A DNA stretch of 64,000 bases. Source: Wandonia haliotis. GTDB lineage: Bacteria; Bacteroidota; Bacteroidia; Flavobacteriales_D; Crocinitomicaceae. Positions within the stretch are counted from its first letter, which is position 1; the number at the start of each line of letters is the position of its first letter. Where the stretch lies: contig NZ_BAAAFH010000003.1 in assembly GCF_039523435.1 (NCBI RefSeq), positions 1,054,001 to 1,118,000 of the forward strand, written 5' to 3'. The notes beneath the pieces were generated by a model. It saw nothing but the letters and a program-made list of their open reading frames with translations, was not told where the DNA came from and ran no database searches. Both the position numbers and the translations under genes were made by a program. Positions 34,661 through 45,900 of the stretch are shown here, one piece after another.

Positions 34661-36265
34661 TTACAAGTTTTCAAAGAAATCATTCCCTTTATCATCCGTG
34701 ATAATAAAAGCAGGAAAGTTCTTAATTGTGATTTTACGTACGGCTTCCATACCGAGTTCTTCAAAGTCAACAACTTCCACCGAAGTAATGTTTTCCTTTG
34801 CCAGAATTGCCGCAGGTCCTCCAATAGAACCAAGGTAAAATCCTCCGTGCTTTTTACAAGAGTCTGTTACATCCTTTGACCGGTTTCCTTTTGCCAACAT
34901 AATCATGCTTCCACCGTGGCTTTGGAAAAGGTTTACGTAGGAATCCATTCGACCTGCAGTGGTTGGGCCAAAACTTCCTGATGGCATTCCCTCGGGAGTT
35001 TTAGCAGGACCGGCATAATAGATCGGGTGATTTTTGAAATAATCCGGCATCGGTTTTCCGGCATCGATCAACTCTTTTATTTTCGCGTGGGCAATGTCCC
35101 GTGCAACGATAAGCGTTCCGTTTAATTTCAAACGTGTTTTGATCGGATAATTGGATAATTCGGCCAGTACTTCATGCATTGGTCGATCCAGATTTATTTC
35201 TACCGGAGCTTCCAGATGAGGTGGTACTTCAGGGAGTAAACGACGTGGATTTTTTTCCAGTTGTTCTACAAACAGACCTTCGGCAGTAATTTTTGCTTTA
35301 ATGTTTCTGTCTGCTGAGCAGGAAACACCAAGTCCTACCGGACAGGAAGCCGCGTGACGGGGAAGTCGAATCACGCGAACATCATGCGTGAAGTACTTTC
35401 CACCAAATTGTGCTCCGATTTGACTTTTTTGACAAATCAGTTGAACTCGTTTTTCCCATTCCAGATCACGGAATGCCTGACCACCCATGTTCCCTTCTGT
35501 TGGTAATTCATCATAGTACCCGGCTGAAGCTTTTTTTACTGCAGCAAGGTTTGCCTCAGCAGAGGTCCCACCAATTACCAGAGCAAGGTGATAAGGAGGA
35601 CAGGCTGCTGTTCCAAGATCTTTAATTTTTTCCTGAATAAATTGAGTTAATGATTCCTCATTTAACAGTGATTTTGTTTTTTGGTAAAGGAATGTTTTGT
35701 TTGCAGACCCCCCCCCTTTAGCAAGAAAAAGAAACTCATACGACATTCCTTTTTTTGCATAAATATCTATTTGAGCAGGGAGATTCGATCCTGAATTTTT
35801 TTCGTCAAACATTGTGAGAGGAACAACCTGAGAATAACGTAAATTACGCTCCTGATAAGTGTTGAATATTCCTTTGGAAAGGAATTCAGCGTCTTCAGCT
35901 CCTGTGTACACATCTTCTCCTTTTTTTGCCATTACAATGGCTGTTCCCGTATCCTGGCAGGATGGGAGTTGTCCTTCAGCTGCAATAGTTGCATTTTGTA
36001 ACAGGTTATACGCTACAAATCGATCATTGTCGGTTGCTTCGGGATCGTCAAGAATAGCTCTTAACTTTTCAAGGTGAGTAGCCCTTAAGTAAAAGGAAAC
36101 ATCACTCATTGCTTCCTGAGCAAGTTGCTCCAGCCCTTTAGGGTCAACATGAAGTATCTCCCGGTTGCCATATTTTTCAACTTTTACAAAGTCGGATGAA
36201 ATTTTTCTGTATTCTGTTTTATCCTTTCGTACCGGATAAGGGTCCTGGTAAAAAAACTCTGCCAT
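34661..36265 (-). CDS. fumA: class I fumarate hydratase (iron-sulfur)
   Basis: A 534-residue single-chain class I fumarase, which hydrates fumarate to malate in the TCA cycle with an oxygen-labile [4Fe-4S] cluster. The expected cluster cysteines are C103 (PSCQDTGTA), C222 (TAACPPYH) and C308 (AASCPVGLG). Both halves are present: the alpha part (KKGEDVYTGAED, LAKGGGSANKTFL) and the beta part (LNGTLIVARDIAHAKI, GPTTAGRMDSYVN). Start ATG at 36265 was chosen since the in-frame ATG at 36283 overlaps a putative -7 box. The codons for the Gly-Gly-Gly motif form a run of nine C/G bases (35708-35716). The family gene may also be called fumB; no other TCA gene is near. Confidence 0.94.
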   Translation of the reverse strand: MAEFFYQDPYPVRKDKTEYRKISSDFVKVEKYGNREILHVDPKGLEQLAQEAMSDVSFYLRATHLEKLRAILDDPEATDNDRFVAYNLLQNATIAAEGQLPSCQDTGTAIVMAKKGEDVYTGAEDAEFLSKGIFNTYQERNLRYSQVVPLTMFDEKNSGSNLPAQIDIYAKKGMSYEFLFLAKGGGSANKTFLYQKTKSLLNEESLTQFIQEKIKDLGTAACPPYHLALVIGGTSAEANLAAVKKASAGYYDELPTEGNMGGQAFRDLEWEKRVQLICQKSQIGAQFGGKYFTHDVRVIRLPRHAASCPVGLGVSCSADRNIKAKITAEGLFVEQLEKNPRRLLPEVPPHLEAPVEINLDRPMHEVLAELSNYPIKTRLKLNGTLIVARDIAHAKIKELIDAGKPMPDYFKNHPIYYAGPAKTPEGMPSGSFGPTTAGRMDSYVNLFQSHGGSMIMLAKGNRSKDVTDSCKKHGGFYLGSIGGPAAILAKENITSVEVVDFEELGMEAVRKITIKNFPAFIITDDKGNDFFENL

Positions 36266-36282
36266 TTTTTGATATTTGGGCA

Positions 36283-36290
36283 TAAATATA
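36283..36290 (-). promoter_or_regulatory. putative -7 box of fumarase
   Basis: TATATTTA on the minus strand is one base off TAnnTTTG and overlaps the first in-frame ATG, which argues that translation starts at 36265. Confidence 0.35.
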
Positions 36291-36485
36291 ATGAATGTTC
36301 AGCACTTATATGTTTCTGTATTCATACAGTTTTAGGGGGCAGGTAATAGAGAAAGTGAATTCGTAAAAATGTTGAATAGCTTTTCGTATAAACCAAAAAC
36401 TATTGTAATTCTAAAATCACCATTTGTGAAATTTTTACCAAAAGTTTAATTACAGGTTATTTTTTCAGTCAAAAAGATATTCTGG

Positions 36486-36516
36486 TTGCTTTTTTGGGCA
36501 ACCTTGTTTATATTTC
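36486..36516 (+). promoter_or_regulatory. putative promoter of the small gene and giant adhesin
   Basis: TTG at 36486-36488, 20-bp spacer, then TATATTTC at 36509-36516 (one base off TAnnTTTG). The spacer holds a small inverted repeat (36484-36489 with 36498-36503). It would give a leader of about 50 nt for the 122-residue gene at 36571. Confidence 0.35.
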
Positions 36517-36570
36517 GACCGTTGAGTGAAATAGAGGGGCTGGTTGCGGAAATCACAAAAACAATTATCT

Positions 36571-36939
36571 ATGAAAACAATTTGGATGACAGGTGCTATA
36601 CTCCTAGTTACTGGTGGTGTGTTAAGTTTTGGTAAAAAATCAGATATAATTATTGGAATCTCAAAAATACAGAGCCAGGAAAAGCGTACTGCGGAAATCA
36701 GAATGTCCGGAAGTGAAGCTTTTTTTCAGACAGAATTAGCATTTAATGAGTTAACTGCCCGAAGAATAAAAGATATTGCTATTGCAGAAGGACATACTTG
36801 TGTGAGCGCTATTTCTTTTGAAGGAAATAAATGCACGGTTTTTTTTATAGAAGGAACAGCTAAAGATACAAAAGGAAAAGCGTTAAAACTGATTGTAACC
36901 CACCTTAACTTTGACGACTTTACATACGTTAATGACTAA
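36571..36939 (+). CDS. small secreted protein of unknown function, upstream of the giant T9SS protein
   Basis: A 122-residue product with an N-terminal signal (MKTIWMTGAILLVTGGVLSF). I do not recognise the mature domain, which has two cysteines (EGHTCVSAIS and NKCTVFFIEG) about 15 residues apart and alternating beta/alpha character (AFFQTELAFNELTARRI). The upstream in-frame start at 36544 adds a poor non-signal extension and was rejected. The gene ends 10 bases before the giant T9SS gene starts (or overlaps it by 8 bases if an earlier ATG is used), so the two are co-transcribed and may be translationally coupled. Its role could be in export or assembly of that protein, but this is inference. 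Confidence 0.65.
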   Translation: MKTIWMTGAILLVTGGVLSFGKKSDIIIGISKIQSQEKRTAEIRMSGSEAFFQTELAFNELTARRIKDIAIAEGHTCVSAISFEGNKCTVFFIEGTAKDTKGKALKLIVTHLNFDDFTYVND

Positions 36940-36949
36940 TACATTGCCT

Positions 36950-39900
36950 ATGGTAAAAATTACTACACACAGAAGACACCTTTCTTACCTTTTTTTGATT
37001 TTGTTCCTGTTTATCTTTTCAACCGAAAAGATAACAGCACAATGTACAGTTGATGCAACAATTTGTACGCCCGGTGTTTCTCCTGCATTTGGTTTTACAG
37101 CTACCGGTGGAGCTTATGCGGGGGGAAGTTTTGTTAATGCAGGGTGTAATACGGGGATGGCAGGAAACCATTCATACGGTTTTATTACACTACACATAAC
37201 AGAATCAGGACCGCTAAACTTGTTGGTAAACGGTAATTCCAACAACGGTTATATTGATGTGGCAATTTTTAATGTGCCTGAAGGTGTAGCTCCTTGTAAT
37301 GCAATTCAAAATGCAGGAAACGTTATCGGTTGTAATTATGCCGATTTCTCGGGAGGGTGTGTGCAATTCGGAAATGCATTTGGTTGTAATTCGGACGTAC
37401 CTGCTCCTAACGTTGTGGCAGGTCAGGAGATTATGATTATTGTTCAAAACTACTCCAACCCCGGAAGTACTTCCTTTACCCTTGAATTAGGACCACCTCC
37501 CGGTGCTCAAACCGGGCCGGCGGACGCTACAATTGCCCCGGTTGGTCCCGTTTGTATTAGCTCGTCATCTTTTCAGTTGAACGCGGCAAGTATGGGAGGG
37601 AACTGGTCTGGTCCCGGTGTTTCTGCTACAGGAATATTTAACCCTGCTGCAGCCGGTCCCGGAACACACACTATCAATTATAGTATTGGTTCTTTTCCTT
37701 GTAATTCCTCGGATCAGACAACGATAACGGTTGAACCTCTTCCTACTACGAATGCAGGATCAGATGTTACAATTTGTGCAGGAGAATCGGTTACATTGAC
37801 TGCAACAGGAGCTTCAACATTCAACTGGAATAACGGACTTGGTGGAGGTGCTTCGCACAGTGTATCTCCGGGAGTAACCACAACTTATACAGTTACCGGA
37901 GGATCTGCTGCGGGATGTGTTTCAACTGATCAGGTTACTGTGAATGTGAATCCATTACCAACAGTCGGAGCAGGAGCAAATGTTTCTATTTGTCAGGGAG
38001 CAAGTACTACTTTGACAGCTACGGGAGCAAATTCTTATACCTGGGATAATGGTTTGGGAGCAGGAGCGTCACATACAGTGAGTCCGGGGGCAACAACAAC
38101 CTATACGGTGACAGGAACAACGAACGGATGTCAGAATACTTCTTCTGTGACTGTTAGTGTCACACCACTAAATGTTACTTCTTCTGCCGATGTTACTATT
38201 TGCCAGGGGCAGTCAACAACGATTTCTGCTGCCGGGGCAACTAACTATAGCTGGGATAATGGTGTCGGAGCCGGAGCTTCACATACGGTTTCGCCGGCTA
38301 CAACCACCACTTATACGGTGACAGGGAGTTCAGGAGGATGTTCAAATACTTCATCAACAACAGTAAATGTAACCCCACTTCCTGTAGTATCTGCAGGATC
38401 GGATCAGGCTATTTGTGTCGGAGACGCAGCGACAATAACTGCTACCGGAGCAACGAACTACAATTGGGATAATGGCTTGGGGGCAGGAGCTTCTCATTCC
38501 GTGTCACCAGGTAGTACGACTACTTATACCGTTACAGGTTCAAGTAGTGGTTGTACAAATACAGATCAGATACAAGTAGTAGTAAATCCTAATCCAATAG
38601 TGAATGCTGGGACTGATCAGGTAATATGTGCCGGAGAATCAGTTACTCTTTCAGCTACAGGAAGTGCAGACAATTTTTCATGGAACAATGGGGTTGTAGA
38701 TGGTGTCGCGTTTACACCAACAACGACAACAACCTATACGCTTACTGGTACAAATGCTACAGGATGTGCAGAGACAGATCAGGTGACGGTTACCGTTAAT
38801 CCTTTACCTGTTGTTGATGGAGGAATAGATCAGGCAGTTTGTGAAGGCAGTACCGTGACACTTACTGCGACGGGAAATGCAACAGGTTACACATGGGATA
38901 ACAGTGTGACAAATGGAGTCGCTTTTACTCCGGGAGTGGGGACAGTAACCTATACGGTTACCGGTACTTCAGCAGCAGGTTGTACAAATACAGACCAGGT
39001 TGATGTAACGGTATATGCAAATCCGGTTGTTGATGCAGGATCGGATTTTTCTGTTTGTATAGGGACTCCTGTTACTTTAACGGGAAGCGGAGCAAATACC
39101 TACTCATGGACTAATGGTGTAACGGATGGTGTGACATTTACTCCGGGTGGAACAGCCACGTATACGGTGACAGGAACAGATAATAATGGTTGTCAGGATA
39201 CGGATGCAATTACAGTTATTGTTTTACCGGATGCACCTATAGATGCAGGAGCCGATCAGGTAATTTGTGAGGGTGAATCGACCACAATTACAGCAACTGG
39301 CGGAGTAACCTATACCTGGGATAATGGCTTGGGGGTAGGAGCTTCTCATACAATAAGTCCTGCAACAACGACCACATATACAGTAAACGGAGAAGATGCT
39401 AATGGATGTACAGGTTCCGATCAGGTAACAGTAACTGTTAATCCGTTACCAACAGCAACAATTAATGGAACAACTGATGTCTGTCAGAATGATGTGTTTC
39501 CATCTGTTACATTCACGGGGGCCAATGGAACCGCTCCCTATACCTTTACGTACACTATTAATGGAGGTGCTACTCAAACAGTTGTTTCGACAGGTAATTC
39601 AGCAACGGTGAGTGCCCCAACAGGTAGTTCCGGTACTTTTACCTATGAATTGGTAAGTGTCCAGGATGCTTCTTCGACAACTTGTGCCCAGAACCAAACA
39701 GGAACAGCAATAATACTTGTAAACCCACTTCCAACAGCAACAATAGCAGGAACAACGGTTGTTTGTCAGAATGATGCGTCTCCGTCTGTTACATTCACGG
39801 GGGCAAATGGAACCGCTCCTTATACTTTTACGTACACTATTAATGGAGGTGCTACACAAACAGTTGTTTCAACAGGTAATTCGGCAACGGTGAGTGCCCC

Positions 39901-42900
39901 AACAGGTAGTGCCGGAACTTTTACCTATGAATTGGTAAGTGTTCAGGATGCTTCTTCGACAACTTGTATCCAGAATCAAACAGGAACAGCTACCATTCAG
40001 ATAGATCCGCTTCCAACAGCAACAATAGCAGGAACAACGGTTGTTTGTCAGAATGATGCGTCTCCGTCTGTTACATTCACGGGGGCAAATGGAACCGCTC
40101 CTTATACTTTTACGTACACTATTAATGGAGGAGCAGCACAAACAGTAATCTCTACAGGTAATACGGCAATGGTTTCTATTCCCACCGGAACTGTAGGTAC
40201 TTACACGATAGAACTTGTCAATGTGGAAGACGCCAGCGCCTCTGTCTGTCAACAGACACAGACAGGAACAGTGACTGTTGTTGTAAATCCATTGCCCACT
40301 GCAATACTATCAGGAGATACGGAAATTTGTCAGAATTCAGCCTCCCCTTCTGTTACTTTTACCGGGGCTAATGGAACTGCACCTTATACCTTTACCTATA
40401 CGATTAACGGTGGTGCGAATCAAACGGTTACCTCAGTCGGAAATACAGTTACCGTATCGGTGCCAACAGGTAGTGCAGGAACATTTGTATATGATTTGAT
40501 AAGTGTTCAGGATGCAAGTTCGACAACCTGTTCACAAGCACAGACAGGTACAGCGACTATTGTTGTAAATCCGTTACCAACAGCGACAATTACTGGTACA
40601 ACAGATGTTTGTCAGGACGGAACTTCTCCATCAGTTACCTTTACGGGAGCTAACGGAACCGCTCCTTACACATTCACTTATAATATAAATGGAGGAGCCA
40701 GTCAAACTGTTGTTTCAACAGGTAATACAGCAACTGTTTCCGTTCCTACAGGAGCAGCAGGAACGTTCAATTATAACTTACTAAGTGTTCAGGATGCTTC
40801 TTCTACAGCATGTGTGCAAAGTCAAGCCGGAACGGTAACAGTGATCGTGAATCCACTTCCTACCGCAATCATCTCCGGAGCAACAGAAGTTTGTGAGAAT
40901 GATGCGCCTCCATCGGTTACCTTTACGGGAGCTAACGGAACCGCACCTTATACCTTTACCTATTCAATAAGTGGAGGAGCTGCACAAACAGTAACCTCTA
41001 CAGGAAATAGTGCAATAGTATCTGTGCCAACAGGTAGTGCAGGGAGTTTTACTTATGAACTAATAAGTGTTGAGGATGCAAGTTCAACTTTATGTAGCCA
41101 GCCTCAGACAGGAGGAGTGACAATTACTGTAAATCCATTACCAACAGCTACGATAATGGGGACAACCGAAGTGTGTCAGAATGGAACTTCTCCGGTTATA
41201 ACTTTTACGGGAGCTAACGGAACAGCTCCTTATACTTTTTCATATACAATTAACAATGGAGCTGTTCAGACAGTAACTTCAACGGGAAATAGTGCAACGG
41301 TATCTGTTCCAACAGGAGTTGCCGGTACATTTGTATATGAGTTAGTAAATGTTGAAGATGCAAGTTCAACTTCTTGTTCGCAGAGCCAATCAGATCTCGT
41401 TACAGTACTTGTGAACCCATTACCAACAGCAACAATTACTGGTACAACCGAAGTGTGTCAGAATGATGCATCTCCATCAGTTACCTTTACCGGAGCTAAT
41501 GGAACTGCACCTTATACCTTTACATATACCATTAACGGAGGTGCTGCACAAACAGTCGTTTCGGTTGGAAACACAGCACAGGTTATTGTGCCAACGGGAA
41601 CTGTAGGGAACTTTATTTTTGATCTTGTTGCTGTGCAGGACGCATCTTTGACAACTTGTTCTCAGGCTCAGTCAGGTTCGGCAACGATAAGTGTAAACCC
41701 ATTGCCAACAGCAACTATTTCCGGAACAACAGAGATTTGTCAGAATGCAACTTCTCCATCGGTTACCTTCACAGGAGCAGACGGAACGGCTCCTTATACT
41801 TTTACGTATACCATTAATGGAGGTGCTTCACAAACGGTAACATCAGTTGGGAATAATGCAACTGTAACAGTTTCTACTTTGGTTCCGGGAACCTATACTT
41901 ATGACCTTATAAGTGTCGAGGATGCAAGTTCGACGACCTGTTCTCAACTACAGACCGGTAGTGTAAATATTATTGTAAATCCATTACCAACAGCAACTAT
42001 TTTCGGAACAACTTCGATTTGTGTTGGAGATCCTGATGCAGATATAACAATTTCAGGATCAAATGGAACTGCCCCTTATACTTTTACCTATACTATTAAT
42101 GGCGGATCAAATCAGACAATAACTTCGACAGGAGATGATGCTATTGTTACCATTCCGTCTTCGGTAGCAGGAACCTTTAATGTTAACCTTGTTAGTGTCG
42201 AGGATGCAAGTTCAACAACTTGTTTTCAAAGCGAGACAGGAACTGCTACAGTTACTGTGAATTCCAATCCTGTTCCGGTAATAACAGGTGCAGATGAGTA
42301 TTGTGAAGGGTACAGTGCCGGATTAAATGCAGGAAGTGGATATATAGCGTATAACTGGTCAACAGGAGCTAGTAGTCAAACTATTACTGCAACAGAGGCA
42401 GATAACCCGATTACAGTTACAGTTACAAGTCCGGAGGGATGTATCGGGACATCGGCTCCTTTTACTGTAACGGAAAACCTGGATATTGTAACCAATTACT
42501 CGTTCCAGATTTGTCAGGGAGAGTCAATGGTCATTCATGGTTTGCCACAGACAACTTCAGGAACTTATTCGCAGACCTTTGTTTCTGCTACCGGATGTGA
42601 CTCAATAGCTAATGTCACTCTTGTCGTTAACCCTCTTCCGGCTGTATTTGCCGGAACAGACTATTCAATTTGTACCGGAGCCTCTACTACATTGAATGGT
42701 AGTGGGGCAGTAACTTATGTTTGGGACAATAGTGTAACAAATGGAGTAAGTTTTACTCCCGGGACAACCCAAACGTATACAGTTACCGGAACAGATGCAA
42801 ACGGATGTGTTAATACGGATAATGTAGTGGTAACTCTTGATCCGTTACCAACCGCTACAGTGTCAGGGACGACCATTGTTTGTCAGAATGATGCATCACC

Positions 42901-45900
42901 GGATATTACATTTACAGGAGCCGGAGCTACAGCTCCTTATACGTTTACCTATACTGTGAACGGAGGAACTGTTCAAACGGTTACTTCCACAGGTGATATC
43001 GCTACAGTTAGTGTTCCGACCGGAACTGTAGGTACGTTTACTTATAATTTAATACGTGTTGAAGAATCGGGTAGTAATACCTGTTCTCAAGGGCAAACTG
43101 GTACAGAGACGGTGACGGTAAATCCATTACCGACAGCAACTATTTCCGGGAATGCTGAGGTTTGTCAGGACGGGGTAGCTCCTGTGATAACGTTAACGGG
43201 AGCTAATGGTGTTGCTCCCTATACATTCACGTACACGATAAACGGAGGGACTCCACAAACAGTTGTCTCTTCCGGAAACCAAGCTACTTTATCGGTTCCG
43301 ACATCAACTGCAGGAACGTATGTGTATGATCTTGTCAGTGTTCAGGATTCGAGTCCTACAAATTGTTCGCAAACCCAGTCAGGAACCGTTTCGATTCAGG
43401 TGAATCCTCTGCCTTTGGCAACCATTGACGGCGACGCAATCGTTTGTCGGAATGGAGCTGCACCTACAGTAACATTTACCGGATCGAATGGTACGGCACC
43501 ATATACATTTTCTTACACAATAAACGGAGGAGCGATTCAAACAGTCGTATCAACAGGAAGTACGGCGAATATATCAGCTCCCACAGGTGTTGTAGGTACA
43601 TTTGTTTATGATTTGATCAGTGTTCAGGATGCAAGTTCTACCACATGTTCTCAATCCCAGTCAGGGAGTGTTACCATACAGGTGAATCCATTACCAACAG
43701 CAACAGTTACAGGTACGACAGAAGTTTGTCAAAATTCGACTTCTCCAAATGTGACGTTTACAGGGGCTAATGGAACGGCTCCCTATACCTTTACCTATAC
43801 CATTAATGGGGGAGCAAATCAGTCGGTTACTTCTACCGGAAATTCGGTTACAGTATCTGTTCCCACCGGAACTGTGGGGACATTTAACTACAATCTGATC
43901 AGTGTTCAGGATGCAAGTTCTACAGCGTGTATTCAAAACCAGTCAGGTGTTGCCAGTGTACTCGTTAATCCACTGCCGACAGCTACAATATCAGGGGATG
44001 CAGAAGTGTGTCAGTCAGGGACCTCACCAACGGTAACATTTGTTGGTTCCAATAGTACGGCTCCTTATACATTTACATACAGGATAAATGGTGGCGCATC
44101 TCAAACAGTTACTTCTGTAGGTAATACCGCAACGGTATCTGTGCCCACCGGAATAGTTGGGACGTATACCTACGAGCTGATCAGTGTTCAGGATGCATCT
44201 TCTACAACTTGTTCTCAAAATCAGTCGGGAAGTGTAACTATAATTGTAAATCCATTGCCAACTGCGACAATAAGCGGTACAACGATTGTCTGTCAGAATG
44301 AGGCGAGTCCTGATATTACTTTTACCGGAGCCAATGGAACCGCTCCTTACACATTTACGTATACGATAAACGGAGGTACTGTTCAAACTGTTACCTCAAC
44401 CGGTAATACGGCAATAGTATCTGTCCCTACCGGAACTGTAGGAACATTTAACTACAGTCTGATCAGTGTTCAGGATGCATCTTCTACTGCTTGTATACAA
44501 AACCAGTCAGGAAATGCATCAGTAACTGTAAATCCACTGCCTACTGCGATAGTTTCTGGGACTACAGAAGTTTGTCAAAATGCCACCCAGCCTGTGGTAA
44601 CGTTTACCGGAGCTAATGGAACTGCTCCTTATACTTTCAGGTATACGATAAACGGAGGAGCAGTAGTAAATGTTACATCAACAGGGAATTCGGCGACAGT
44701 TAGCGCTCCGACAGGAACGGTTGGAACATTTGTTTATGAATTGGTTGGTGTTCAGGACGCAAGCGCGACAGCCTGTTACCAAAATCAGTCAGGCAGTACT
44801 ACCATCACCGTGAATCCATTGCCTACAGCAACAATCGCAGGTACAACTGTAGTCTGTCAGAATGATACTGAACCACAAGTAACGTTTATCGGAGCTAATG
44901 GAACTGCTCCTTATACGTTTACCTATACAATTAACGGAGGAGCTGCGCAAACAGTAGTCTCAACGGGTAATATAGCAACAGTGGATGTTCCTACAGGGAC
45001 AGTTGGTACTTTAACGTATAGCCTCGTTAGTGTTCAGGATGCATCTTCTACAGCCTGTATTCAAAATCAGTCAGGAACCGTTTCTATAACTGTTAATCCA
45101 TTGCCAACGGCAACTATTTCAGGGACAACTGACGTTTGTCAGAATGGTACGTCTCCGATGATTACTTTCTCAGGGAATAACGGCACTGCTCCTTATACAT
45201 TTACCTATTCGATTAACGGAGGAACTAATCAGATTGTTGTGTCAACAGGTAACAGTGCTACAGTTAGCGTTCCGACAGGTGTGGTTGGTAGTTTTTCGTA
45301 TGAATTGATCAGTGTTCAGGATGGTTCTTCGACTACTTGTTCACAAAGCCAGTCGGGAACGTCTGTAGTAACGGTACATCCGCTTCCAACAGCCACAATC
45401 AATGGAGATACAGAAGTGTGTCAGAATGCTGCTGAACCAATCATTACATTTACCGGGGCAGGAGGAACCGCTCCTTATACGTTTACATATAGTATTAACG
45501 GAGGACCCGGTCAAACTGTTGTGTCGAGTGGTACTACAGCAACGGTTTCAGTGCCTACAACCGTATATGGAACCTTTACATACTCTCTGTTAAGTGTCTC
45601 AGATGCAGGCGTGGTATCTTGCGAACAAACACAAAATGGTTCTGCTACAGTTATTGTAAACCGACTACCGGAGGCAACTATTTCAGGAAATGCAGATTTA
45701 TGTATTAATGGGGCAGCTTCTCAGGTTACTTTCACCGGGGTGAATGGAACTGCTCCTTATACGTTTACTTACACCATAAACGGAGGTGCTAACCAGACGA
45801 TTGTATCAACAGGGAATACCGTTTCTATAACAGTTCCTACAAATGCTATAGGCGCTTACCAGTATGAGTTGGTGGGAGTTCAGGATGCTAGTACAACAGC

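Noticed and set aside
36266..36570. Possible regulatory RNA between fumarase and the small secreted gene
   Set aside because: Only a 6-bp stem and putative promoter elements are seen; nothing like a known riboswitch core.
39599..40252. Cysteine-rich reading frames on the minus strand opposite the type II repeats (also near 43691-44386)
   Set aside because: They mirror the repeat register of the plus-strand gene and show no signal peptide, start context or independent codon pattern; shadows of the adhesin.
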